From positions 1,860,001 through 1,924,000 of the forward strand of contig NZ_JACHMH010000001.1 of the NCBI RefSeq assembly GCF_014204915.1: a DNA stretch of 64,000 nt. Direction: 5' to 3'. Below the pieces are notes generated by a model that was given only the letters and a program-made list of their open reading frames with translations, searched no databases and was not told where the DNA came from. A program made the translations under genes and the position numbers. Positions 33,843-44,491 of this stretch are shown in pieces (positions within the stretch are counted from its first letter, which is position 1; every line of letters starts with the position of its first letter). Source of the stretch: Crossiella cryophila (lineage in GTDB: Bacteria; Actinomycetota; Actinomycetes; Mycobacteriales; Pseudonocardiaceae).

Positions 33843-34874
33843 CTACGCGGTCAGGTCGAGCACCACGCGGAAGCGGGCGTTGCCGGAGAGCATGTGCTCG
33901 TAGGCCTTGGGCGCCTCGCTCAGCGGCAGCACCTCGTTCATCGCCCGGATCCCGCCGCGCACGCTGAAGGCCAGGTTGTCCTCGTTCTCGATCGAGGAGC
34001 CGGTCAGGCAGCCGGTGATGGACCGGGTGCCGAAGATCAGGTCGGTGGTGTTCACCGTGATCGGGTCACCCGCCGCGCCGAGCACCAGCAGCACGCCCCG
34101 CGGCGCCAGCCCGGTGACCAGCGGGGACATCGAGGCCCCGCTGGCCGCGGTGGCCAGGATCGCGGCCGCGCCGCCGAGTCGCTGCAGCGCCTCGCCCGGG
34201 TTCTCGGTCCGGCTGTCGATGTAGTGCTCCGCGCCCAGCCTGGCCGCCAGTTCCGCCTTGTCCGTGCCCCTGGCGATCGCGGCCACCCGGTAGCCGAGCG
34301 CGCGGGCGTACTGGAGTCCCAGGTGCCCGAGTCCGCCGATGCCCTGCACCGCCACCAGCGCCCCGGGCCGCGCGTCCAGCCCGGCCAGCGCGCTGTAGGT
34401 GGTCAGCCCCGCGCACAGCAGCGGCGCGGCCTCCACCGCCGACAGCTCCTCGGGGATCCGGACCAGCCCGGACGCCCGCGCGTAGACGACCTCGGCGTAC
34501 CCGCCGTCCACGCTGGTGCCGGTGCGCGGCTGGTCCGCGCAGTTCACGAAGTCGCCCCGGCGGCAGGGGTCGCAGGCGCCGCAGTGCCCGCCGAGGAAGC
34601 CCACGCCCACCCGCTCGCCGACCTGCCAGCCGCGCACCCCGGCGCCGAGGGCCTCGACCACCCCGACGACCTCGTGCCCAGGCACGATCGGCTGGCTCGG
34701 GTCCTCGCGCAGCCCCTCGGCCGCGATCGCGTCGGTGTGGCAGACACCGCAGGTCAGCGCGCGCAGCCGGACCTCGCCGGGGGCGGGCTCCCTGATCTCC
34801 CGCTCGACCAGCGTGAACTGCCGGGAGCCGGTCGCCTCGACGGCGCGGTAGGTGGTCTTGGCATCAGTGCTCAT
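33843..34874 (-). CDS. Zinc-dependent alcohol dehydrogenase (MDR)
   Basis: A 343-aa zinc MDR. Catalytic zinc ligands C-x-x-C-H in LTCGVCHTDA (residue 38 region) and GHE; structural-zinc loop CGACDPCRRGDFVNC; NAD-binding GIGGLGHLGLQYARALGYRVAAI. It oxidises alcohols/aldehydes with NAD(P). ATG at 34874 is chosen: a -35/-10 pair ends 6 bases before it, suggesting a leaderless transcript like its regulator's. It ends one base from the tetR stop. Confidence 0.92.
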   Translation of the reverse strand: MSTDAKTTYRAVEATGSRQFTLVEREIREPAPGEVRLRALTCGVCHTDAIAAEGLREDPSQPIVPGHEVVGVVEALGAGVRGWQVGERVGVGFLGGHCGACDPCRRGDFVNCADQPRTGTSVDGGYAEVVYARASGLVRIPEELSAVEAAPLLCAGLTTYSALAGLDARPGALVAVQGIGGLGHLGLQYARALGYRVAAIARGTDKAELAARLGAEHYIDSRTENPGEALQRLGGAAAILATAASGASMSPLVTGLAPRGVLLVLGAAGDPITVNTTDLIFGTRSITGCLTGSSIENEDNLAFSVRGGIRAMNEVLPLSEAPKAYEHMLSGNARFRVVLDLTA

Positions 34875-34880
34875 GCGGTC

Positions 34881-34910
34881 AATATGACCGGTCGTCTTAA
34901 ACCCTGTCAA
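34881..34910 (-). promoter_or_regulatory. adh promoter with TetR operator
   Basis: On the minus strand TTGACA (34905-34910), an 18-bp spacer, then CATATT (34881-34886), with ATG 6 bases further. AAGACGACCGGTCATATT (34881-34898) differs from the tetR copy at one base. GACCGGTC is its palindromic core. Confidence 0.8.
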
Positions 34911-34948
34911 GCGGCGCCCGGAGGCTCGCGCCGTCGCGACCCGTGTCG

Positions 34949-35398
34949 CTAGCGCGCCTTGCCCTCCTTGAGCAGCTCGACCGACTTCGCGACCCGCCGG
35001 GCCCTGGTGTCCGCGGTCTTCGCGCCGTCGATGTTGAGCGTGTGCCAGCGCTGGTTGCTGTAGGACAGGCTCCGGAAGAACTCCGCGGCGGCGGGTTCGG
35101 CGGCCAGCGCGGCGGCCAGGTCCGCAGGCACCTCCACCGTGCGCGGCGCGGTGTCCAGGGCCACCGTCACCTCGATCCGGTCACCCGCCGCCACGCCGGC
35201 CGCGGTGCGGTTCTCCGCGCTCAGCGGCAACCAGTACTCCCCGCCCATCACCGCGACCGTGCTGCGGTAGCTGTGCTTGCCGATGGTGACCTTCACGGCG
35301 GGCCGCTTGCCCGCGTCGAGCACCTCCACCACCTCGACCGGCACCCGCAGTCCGGTCGCGTTCTTGCCGCCAAGCTCAACGGTGGTCAGAAACTTCAT
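34949..35398 (-). CDS. DUF1905 / YdeI-OmpD-associated protein
   Basis: A 149-aa protein: N-terminal DUF1905 beta-barrel (FLTTVELGGKNATGLRVPVEVVE) followed by the YdeI/OmpD-associated C-terminal helical segment (FFRSLSYSNQRWHTLNIDGAKTADTRARRVAKSVELL). The family is widespread and cytosolic, of uncertain role; the Escherichia member affects resistance to cationic peptides. Length is typical. No operon partner. Confidence 0.83.
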   Translation of the reverse strand: MKFLTTVELGGKNATGLRVPVEVVEVLDAGKRPAVKVTIGKHSYRSTVAVMGGEYWLPLSAENRTAAGVAAGDRIEVTVALDTAPRTVEVPADLAAALAAEPAAAEFFRSLSYSNQRWHTLNIDGAKTADTRARRVAKSVELLKEGKAR

Positions 35399-35433
35399 CG
35401 CGGCGCCCTCTCCACTCTGGTACCAACGCGATC

Positions 35434-36567
35434 GTGAGCACTGCCGCGGATCGCCTCGACCACTGGATCCGCACGCGGTTCGCCGACCTCAACACCGAAC
35501 TGGAACAGCGCTACTTCGCCGCCCACACCGAGATCCTGCTGGGTGACCCCGAGATCGACCGAGTCAAACACACGATCGTGACCCAGGGCGCGGCGCTGAT
35601 CGCCGAGCTGGACCCGGTCACCAGCTACGACCTGCTCGGTCTGGTCGGCTTCTACCTGGGCGCCTGCCGCAGGCACGAGGTCGGCAGCCCCGCCGAGCTG
35701 ACCCCGGCCTACGCCGTGGCCAACCGGATCGGCCTGGCCCTCGGCGTCGCACCGCGCTACGTCTTCGCGCACCAGTCGCTGTACAACCTGGCCGGCCGCG
35801 AGGGCTACCGCACCTTCACCACGCTGCCCGACGAGCGGATCTTCATCGAGTACAACGGCCTGGCCGTGCTGGCCTACCAACGCGCCGCCACCGCGCTGCG
35901 CCGCATCCCCACCCTGGGCGTGGGCAACCCGCTGGCCGGCTACCTGCTCGAGGACGCCCGTACCGCGCTGCTGGATGTGTTGCGGTTCAACCAAAGCCTG
36001 GCCAAGGAACTGGACGTGGACCGGTTCTTCCTCAACATCCGGCCGTACTTCAAGTCCTACCGGGTCAACGGCATCGAGTACCGCGGCGCCAACGCGGGCG
36101 ACTTCGCCGCGGTCAACGAGATCGACCTGCTGCTGGGCCTGTGCCGCCAGGAGGACCCGTTCTACCAGCGCGTGCTCAGCGAGAAGGCCCCGTACCTGCC
36201 GCCGGAGGACCAGCCGCCGCTGCGTGCCGCGATGACCACCGAACCCCTGCTGACCGCCTTCCTCCGCGAGTCAGCCGAGCCCATGCCACCCCAGCTCCGC
36301 GCCAACGCGGAACTCTTCCTCGAGGTCTGCCGCGCGCACGCGGCCGCCTACGCCTTCCACCACCACCGCCTGGTCAAACCGTTCCTGGAGGTCCCGGCCC
36401 AGCACGCCCCGCCCAGCCGCCAGGAGGACCTCACCGCCAGCGGCCCGCCGCTGTCCGTGGTGATCGAGTCCCTGGCCCGGCTGGCCGACCTGCGTGCCGC
36501 CAGGGACCGTCCCGGCCTGACCACCGCCCGCGCCGCCCTGGATCAGCTCCGCGACCGCTGCGCCTAG
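35434..36567 (+). CDS. PrnB-family protein (DUF1864, heme dioxygenase superfamily)
   Basis: A 377-aa protein resembling monodechloroaminopyrrolnitrin synthase PrnB, a heme enzyme of the indoleamine dioxygenase superfamily that rearranges tryptophan derivatives. Family blocks visible are NRIGLALGVAPRYVFAHQSLYN, FKSYRVNGIEYRGANAGDFAAVNEIDLLLGLC and the C-terminal AFHHHRLVKPFLEV; His309-311 lie near where PrnB places its heme-ligating histidine (313). No halogenase or other pyrrolnitrin gene is nearby, so it is probably an orphan enzyme acting on another indole or amine. Function inferred. Confidence 0.72.
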   Translation: MSTAADRLDHWIRTRFADLNTELEQRYFAAHTEILLGDPEIDRVKHTIVTQGAALIAELDPVTSYDLLGLVGFYLGACRRHEVGSPAELTPAYAVANRIGLALGVAPRYVFAHQSLYNLAGREGYRTFTTLPDERIFIEYNGLAVLAYQRAATALRRIPTLGVGNPLAGYLLEDARTALLDVLRFNQSLAKELDVDRFFLNIRPYFKSYRVNGIEYRGANAGDFAAVNEIDLLLGLCRQEDPFYQRVLSEKAPYLPPEDQPPLRAAMTTEPLLTAFLRESAEPMPPQLRANAELFLEVCRAHAAAYAFHHHRLVKPFLEVPAQHAPPSRQEDLTASGPPLSVVIESLARLADLRAARDRPGLTTARAALDQLRDRCA

Positions 36568-36573
36568 CCCGCC

Positions 36574-37485
36574 TCACCCCGGCAGCGAGGCCCCACCCAG
36601 CCGCTCCGCCACCGACCACAGCGAGGCAGCCAGATCCACCCCGCGGGTACTGCGCGGCAACCCGGCCTTGATCGTCGGCCCGACCAGCCCAAGGTGCCGA
36701 GGCCCGTAGTACGCGCCCTGCTCCGCCGCCGGATCCGCCGCCGCGAACAGCAACGGCTCGGTGCCCTGGGTGACGCCCTGGGAGGGCAGCAGGGTGAAGT
36801 CGCCGCGGAACAACGTGCGCTGCCGGGCCCGCCCCAGATTGGGACCGCTGCGCTGCAGGTTCGTCCTGGTGTAGCCGGGGTGCGCGCTGGTGCTGAGCAG
36901 GTCCCAGCCGCGTTCGGTGGCCACCGCGGCCAGGTGCCTGGCCATCAGCAGGTTGGCCAGTTTGGACTGCGCGTAGGAGAGGTTCGGGCGGTATCGCCCG
37001 GCGAACTGCAGGTCGTCGAAGTGGATGCGACCGAAGTTCGCGGTGCCGCTGGACATGGTCGCCACCCGGGGTGAGTCGGCGCGCAACAGCAACGGCAGCA
37101 ACAGGTTCGTCAGCACGAACGGCCCGAGGAAGTTGCTGCCGAACTGCAGCTCGAACCCGTCCGCGGTGGTCATCCGGCTGGGCGGGGCCATCACCCCGGC
37201 GTTGTTGACCAGCGTGTGCACCGGCTCGCCCTGCTCGAGCAGCTCCCGCGCGAACGCCCGCACACTGCCCAGGTCGGCCAGATCGACCCGCCGGACCTCC
37301 AGCCGCGCCGAGGGCACCCGCGCCAGGATCTCCGCCCTGGCCGCCTCACCCTTGGCCGGCGTCCGCACCGCCATGACCACCCGCGCCCCGGCCGCCGCCA
37401 GCCGCGCCGTGGCCTCCTTGCCGGTCCCGCTGTTCGCCCCGGTCACCACGATCCGCCGCCCACTCTGATCAGGCACCTGGTACAT
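36574..37485 (-). CDS. Short-chain dehydrogenase (retinol-dehydrogenase-like SDR)
   Basis: A 303-aa SDR: cofactor motif [18 protein letters not shown] (T-G-x-x-x-G-x-G), NNAGVMAPP, and catalytic [10 protein letters not shown] (Y-x-x-x-K) with a preceding Ser. The pattern and length match the protochlorophyllide/retinol-dehydrogenase-like group, NADP-dependent. An inverted repeat (CGGACC-ACC-GGTCCG, 37553-37567) lies upstream and may be a regulator site. Substrate unknown. Confidence 0.9.
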   Translation of the reverse strand: MYQVPDQSGRRIVVTGANSGTGKEATARLAAAGARVVMAVRTPAKGEAARAEILARVPSARLEVRRVDLADLGSVRAFARELLEQGEPVHTLVNNAGVMAPPSRMTTADGFELQFGSNFLGPFVLTNLLLPLLLRADSPRVATMSSGTANFGRIHFDDLQFAGRYRPNLSYAQSKLANLLMARHLAAVATERGWDLLSTSAHPGYTRTNLQRSGPNLGRARQRTLFRGDFTLLPSQGVTQGTEPLLFAAADPAAEQGAYYGPRHLGLVGPTIKAGLPRSTRGVDLAASLWSVAERLGGASLPG

Positions 37486-37662
37486 CGCAACTCCTAAAGT
37501 TCCGCCGGTCTGTTACCTCCCCCAAGTTAACAGCCCGCCGGTCTCATATCAACGGACCACCGGTCCGCTATCTGTGACGCCCACCTCTCCAGTGCGGCTA
37601 CGTATTTAATTCGCCCGCTCTTGACTGTGATCGGCGTCACCGGCCACGCTCGCCCCATCTTG

Positions 37663-37676
37663 CTACTCGTGAGTAG
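37663..37676. promoter_or_regulatory. Palindrome before the SGNH esterase gene
   Basis: CTACTC-GT-GAGTAG, a 14-bp perfect palindrome 13 bp before the ATG at 37689, just upstream of the GGAAGG ribosome-binding site. It overlaps the likely 5' UTR and could be a repressor site. Confidence 0.45.
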
Positions 37677-37688
37677 GGAAGGTCCCCC

Positions 37689-38567
37689 ATGGCTTCAGGT
37701 GTTCGTGCTCCCGGCCGCCTCCTGCTCGCGGCCGGCCTGGCCGCGACGATGGCCCTGCCCGCCGCGTCCGCCATCGCCGCCGCCGCACCGGCGGGCGTCG
37801 GGCGCTACGTGGCGCTGGGCGACTCCTTCGCCTCCGTCGGCACCCTGACCAACATCCACCTCGACCCGGTTGGCTGCGCCCGCTCCAAGGACAACTACCC
37901 AGCCCAGCTGGCCGCCCGCCTCAAGCCGAAAACCTTCGTAGACCGCACCTGCGGCGCCGCCACCACCCCAGACATGACGTCACCCCAACAGGTCCCCCTT
38001 GGCGTCAACCCACCCCAGTTCGACGCCCTGACCCCCGACACCGACCTGGTCACCCTCACCATCGGCGGCAACGACATCGGCTTCGCCGAGATCGTCCTGA
38101 CCTGCGCCACCCTCAGCATCACCGACCCCGGCGGCACCCCCTGCAAGAAGCACTTCACCAAGGACGGCGACCAGATCCAGCGCCGCATCGCCGAACTGGG
38201 CCCCAAGATCACCAAGGTCCTGACCGGCATCAAGGCCAAGTCCCCCAAGGCCCGCATCGCCGTGGTCGGCTACCTCCGCATCCTCCCGCCCGGCAAGGGC
38301 TGCTGGCCGCTCGTCCCCATCGCCGCAGGCGACGTGACCTACCTCGACCAGGTCCAGTCCCACCTCAACACCAGCATCGGCGGCTGGGCGAAGACCGCGG
38401 GCGCCACCTTCGTCAACCCTGGCCTGGTGACCGGGCACGACGTGTGTCAGCTGCCGGGGACGAAGTGGGTCGAGGGTTTGATCCCGACCTCGCTGTCGGT
38501 GCCGGTGCACCCGAACGCGCTGGGACAGGACTACGTGGGGGGCCTGGCCGCCGACGCGCTGCGCTGA
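37689..38567 (+). CDS. Secreted SGNH/GDSL esterase-lipase
   Basis: A 292-aa exported esterase. A Sec signal peptide (residues 1-32, ending AIAAAA) precedes block I YVALGDSFASVG (nucleophile Ser46), then the Asn block LTIGGNDIGFAE and the C-terminal His in VPVHPNALGQ. It matches the actinobacterial GDSL lipase (Streptomyces SCO1725/rimosus lipase) type with several Cys likely in disulphides (CARSK, CGAAT, CATLS..C). It cleaves acyl esters outside the cell. A 22-bp hairpin follows. Confidence 0.9.
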   Translation: MASGVRAPGRLLLAAGLAATMALPAASAIAAAAPAGVGRYVALGDSFASVGTLTNIHLDPVGCARSKDNYPAQLAARLKPKTFVDRTCGAATTPDMTSPQQVPLGVNPPQFDALTPDTDLVTLTIGGNDIGFAEIVLTCATLSITDPGGTPCKKHFTKDGDQIQRRIAELGPKITKVLTGIKAKSPKARIAVVGYLRILPPGKGCWPLVPIAAGDVTYLDQVQSHLNTSIGGWAKTAGATFVNPGLVTGHDVCQLPGTKWVEGLIPTSLSVPVHPNALGQDYVGGLAADALR

Positions 38568-38577
38568 CCACCCTTCT

Positions 38578-38640
38578 CGCGACGGCATCCGTCCGCCGCA
38601 CCGTGGCCGAGGCCGCGGGCGGCGGACGGATGCCGTCGCG
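38578..38640. terminator. Long hairpin (22-bp perfect stem)
   Basis: The arm at 38578-38599 is the exact reverse complement of 38619-38640, with a 19-base loop. It begins 10 bases after the esterase stop and ends 63 bases before furA. No T tract follows, yet it should stop or shield the esterase transcript. Confidence 0.7.
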
Positions 38641-38703
38641 GCGCTGTTCGACCCGCCGATCGCCAACTTGATTCATTCCAGAAAATGGGCCAGACTGCCG
38701 CCT

Positions 38704-41401
<2,698 letters not shown>

Positions 41402-41410
41402 TCCGCCCCG

Positions 41411-41441
41411 TCCAGGCCGGCCACCACCCGGCCGGCCTGGA
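41411..41441 (+). terminator. Terminator hairpin after katG
   Basis: TCCAGGCCGGC, a 9-base loop and GCCGGCCTGGA give an 11-bp perfect stem 9 bases after the katG stop. Confidence 0.75.
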
Positions 41442-41539
41442 CGCCCAGGCGTCGCGTCACCAATTGAGGTGAACTCCCCAACCCGCTAGACCCGTACTCC
41501 TGCACAAGTCGGAATCACCCCGGTGCAGGAGGTCGTCGA

Positions 41540-42457
41540 ATGCCCGCTCGACACAAGAGGCTCAACCGCCCCAAGATCGTGGTAACCGCCGCCACCATCA
41601 CCCTGGCTGCGGCAGTGGTCATCGCCCTGCCCCAGGCCAACGCAGCCAACACCGCCACCGAAGCGGACCCCACCGCCTCCCCCACGGAAACCTTGCGCAG
41701 CAAGGCATCCATCCCCGGCACGGCGTGGGCCGAAGACCCCCAGACCGGCCAGGTAATGGTCACCGCCGACAGCACCGTCAAGGGCGACAAGTGGAACACC
41801 CTGATGTCCACCGTCGGCTCCATCGGCACTGACAAGGTCCGAGTCCAACGAGCCCCCGGCAAATTCACCCTCCTCGCCGAAGGCGGCGACCCCATCTTCA
41901 GCGGCAACTCCCGCTGCTCCCTGGGCTTCAACGTCACCACCAACACCGGCGCCCCCGCCATCCTCACCGCAGGCCACTGCGTAACAGCAGCCCGCCGCTG
42001 GTCCCTCACCCAAGGCGGAACCCCAGTCGCCACCGCCCGCCAATCCAGATTCCCCGGCACAGGCGACTTCGCCCTCCTGACCTACGACAACCCCAACACC
42101 CGCGCCCCCAGCACAGTCGACACCGGCGGCGGCCGCATCGTGCAGATCCGCCGAGCCGCCGCGGCCACCGTCAACCAACGCGTCTTCCGCATGGGCAGCA
42201 CCACCGGCCTCCGCAACGGCCGGGTGACCGCGCTGGGCGCGACGGTGAACTATCCGGAGGGCACGGTCACGGGCCTCATCCAGACGACGGTGTGCGCGGA
42301 GCCTGGGGACAGTGGGGGGTCGTTGTTCACGCAGGATGGGAGTGCTGTTGGGCTGACTTCGGGGGGTAGCGGGGATTGCCGGTCCGGCGGGGTGACGTTC
42401 TTCCAGCCGGTGACCACGGCGTTGGCGGCGGTCGGCGCCAAGATCAGCGGGACCTGA
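41540..42457 (+). CDS. Secreted S1 serine protease (streptogrisin/alpha-lytic type)
   Basis: A 305-aa preproprotease. Signal peptide over residues 1-36 (hydrophobic IVVTAATITLAAAVVIAL, ending ANA-A), a short pro-region of about 80 residues, then a trypsin-like domain with triad His146 (ILTAGHCV), Asp176 (GTGDFALL) and Ser258 (EPGDSGGSLF) and three Cys pairs. AGGAGG stands seven bases before the ATG. The short pro-region is less than that of alpha-lytic protease. It ends just left of the low-GC island. Confidence 0.92.
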   Translation: MPARHKRLNRPKIVVTAATITLAAAVVIALPQANAANTATEADPTASPTETLRSKASIPGTAWAEDPQTGQVMVTADSTVKGDKWNTLMSTVGSIGTDKVRVQRAPGKFTLLAEGGDPIFSGNSRCSLGFNVTTNTGAPAILTAGHCVTAARRWSLTQGGTPVATARQSRFPGTGDFALLTYDNPNTRAPSTVDTGGGRIVQIRRAAAATVNQRVFRMGSTTGLRNGRVTALGATVNYPEGTVTGLIQTTVCAEPGDSGGSLFTQDGSAVGLTSGGSGDCRSGGVTFFQPVTTALAAVGAKISGT

Positions 42458-42623
42458 CCTTGCGCCACAACTTTGGGCTGCTTGGCGTAGGAGAGCAGGT
42501 GCCGGCCGGATAGGGCGGTCGTCAGCTGTGGCTCGGCGGCGAGCGCCAGCAGCAAACTAGCCAACCCGAACGGCCTGAAAGGTTGTCGCCAGCCTGAGCG
42601 TGAGACAGAACAGCGGTGCATGG

Positions 42624-44480
42624 TCAAGGCTTCCAGAAGGCCCGCCACGCCGGTCCTGCAGGCGGTACCGGTGTGGCACCAGCCGGCGGTGGCAGCGTGC
42701 CGAACAGCTTGTTGCGATCCAGCTCTGTGTTGAACCGCTCGCAGGCCACCTCGCTGGTGTACAGACAAGTCGCACACGCACCGCCGAATGATCGGCGACA
42801 TGGCGGATCGAATACACAGCGAGGGTCAGCGTCGAGTTCGGTGAGGGCGGCGTCTAGGTCATAACGGAACACATGTTCGATGCCTCCCAAGGTGAATTCG
42901 TTGCGAGAGTTGGCGTAAATCAGGAACGCCGCTGCCGACGGGAACAGGTACTCGGACAGAGAGTCGATGTGCAGGCCACAGCGGACGGCCAGCGCCTTCA
43001 TGAACCGGTGTGACATCGAGTGAACGAGCCCCAGGACCGCCGCCGTCTGCGGAGCCTCCGGCGGGTTGAAGATGTCGGATACTGGTGGGAGGTTCCGCAA
43101 CAACCAGGCATATGCGGCTTGTGTGTCACCGACGTGCGGGTCTTCTGAAACGCCCGAATCCGCTAACCATGAGATGACCGCCCGCGGGTCGATGCGGACT
43201 AGCAGCGCCTCAGTAGTGGCTTTCCGCCCGTACATCGGGAACTTGTCCGAACGGCCGTTGTGGAAGAAGTTGAAGGTGGTTGGAACAGGTCCACGTCGCG
43301 TCGACTGCTCGTGGGTGGGCGACAGCCGGGTAAAACCGGCGACGATGTGTGCGACCGGTAGTTTCTGAAGCAGGGTAACTTCGGCTAGCTGGTATTTCTC
43401 CAACAGTTCCTGGTAGCGGCGATAGGTAGGCATTAGATCCGGCGTAGGGGAGAACTTGATCAGGTCTGTGATGGTGACCGGTTCGGCCACGCGGGCGCGG
43501 GCTAGTGCCAGAGCTTCGTCACCGGCAGCCTCGAGCCGGTCTTCGTCCAATTCAAGCTCGTCCACGGCCTCGCGCCACCCGCCGGCTGCCTCCGTCTGCT
43601 GCCGTTGGTGCGCCACCAGCTGCTCAAAAAGCGGGTTGTCCATACTGATGTTGAGCGCGGCAGCGACCGCCTTCACCCGGGCTTCAGGTTCGCCGGCGGC
43701 GACACTGGTGCTGGCAGCCTCGCTCAGCGCGGCCAGGCCGGGCTTGACCACGCCGATGAGTTGGCCCACTGCGGCGGCGCGGACATCGGTGGTGGCCAAC
43801 GTGCCGTATGTGGTTCGGTCCGGCGGGTTGAGCACTGTCAGGTGTTGTGGGTAGTGCGCTGAGGTTTGCGCGACTCGGTCCACCCGTGCCCAGCCATTCC
43901 TGCATTGCGAGCAGAATCGCTGCAGTCTGGTTTCGGAGCGTCGGCCGCATCGTGAACAGCTCCAGAACCACTGCGCAACCTGGAACTGGGTGGTGTTTCG
44001 CAGCTGCATAGGTGCCCGGCAGTCACGTGCGCATCTCGGCGGGGCCAGTTCCCGTAGCAATCCACAGTTATGCATCTCGACCCACTGAAACTGCAGCAGC
44101 TGCCCGCAACCCCTGGGGCAGCGCGGAACAGGGTCTCCGGGGTGGGTGACATCGAAATGGTCGCATTCGCGGCAATGGAAGGTGTTGGGGAACCGTTCGG
44201 CGGAGACGCCGTCGACAGTGACGAGTTCGTACATGCCGCGGTTGACAATGTCGAGCTGAGTGAAGCCCGGCTCGCTACCCACGCTGCGCGGCCTGGTGAA
44301 GGGACGAATAAGGCGGCGCAGCTGCGGTGCCACCCACTCCTCGGGAACGTTCAGCGGGTTCGGATGGGCCGGTGCGTGGCCCAGGACCGTGACCTTGTGG
44401 TGCCCCCATTGGTAAGGCTGCTGCGGTAGGTGGCTCCACAGCACCTGGGTGGTCGAGCGGTTGAGTTCATCAGTTGACAT
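42624..44480 (-). CDS. DrmB-like DUF1998 protein
   Basis: A 618-aa protein with two Cys-rich zinc motifs in the first half (CRECDHF...CPRGCG; CSRCGRRSE...CSQCRNGW) and the DUF1998-type C-terminus: GLVHSMSHRFMKALAVRCGL then LGGIEHVFRYDL and CRRSFGGACATCLYTSEVACERFN. This is the DrmB pattern; in DISARM it forms the DrmAB complex with the helicase and stimulates it on DNA. It follows drmA directly (11-base gap from ATG 44480 with GAGGA upstream; a GTG at 44495 overlapping the drmA stop is the alternative). Last gene of the operon. Confidence 0.8.
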   Translation of the reverse strand: MSTDELNRSTTQVLWSHLPQQPYQWGHHKVTVLGHAPAHPNPLNVPEEWVAPQLRRLIRPFTRPRSVGSEPGFTQLDIVNRGMYELVTVDGVSAERFPNTFHCRECDHFDVTHPGDPVPRCPRGCGQLLQFQWVEMHNCGLLRELAPPRCARDCRAPMQLRNTTQFQVAQWFWSCSRCGRRSETRLQRFCSQCRNGWARVDRVAQTSAHYPQHLTVLNPPDRTTYGTLATTDVRAAAVGQLIGVVKPGLAALSEAASTSVAAGEPEARVKAVAAALNISMDNPLFEQLVAHQRQQTEAAGGWREAVDELELDEDRLEAAGDEALALARARVAEPVTITDLIKFSPTPDLMPTYRRYQELLEKYQLAEVTLLQKLPVAHIVAGFTRLSPTHEQSTRRGPVPTTFNFFHNGRSDKFPMYGRKATTEALLVRIDPRAVISWLADSGVSEDPHVGDTQAAYAWLLRNLPPVSDIFNPPEAPQTAAVLGLVHSMSHRFMKALAVRCGLHIDSLSEYLFPSAAAFLIYANSRNEFTLGGIEHVFRYDLDAALTELDADPRCVFDPPCRRSFGGACATCLYTSEVACERFNTELDRNKLFGTLPPPAGATPVPPAGPAWRAFWKP

Positions 44481-44491
44481 GACAGCGGTCC

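Noticed and set aside
42458-42623. Possible attachment-site repeat of the tRNA-Leu 3' end at the left island border
   Set aside because: Read against 59670-59760 by eye; no shared stretch longer than a few bases was found.
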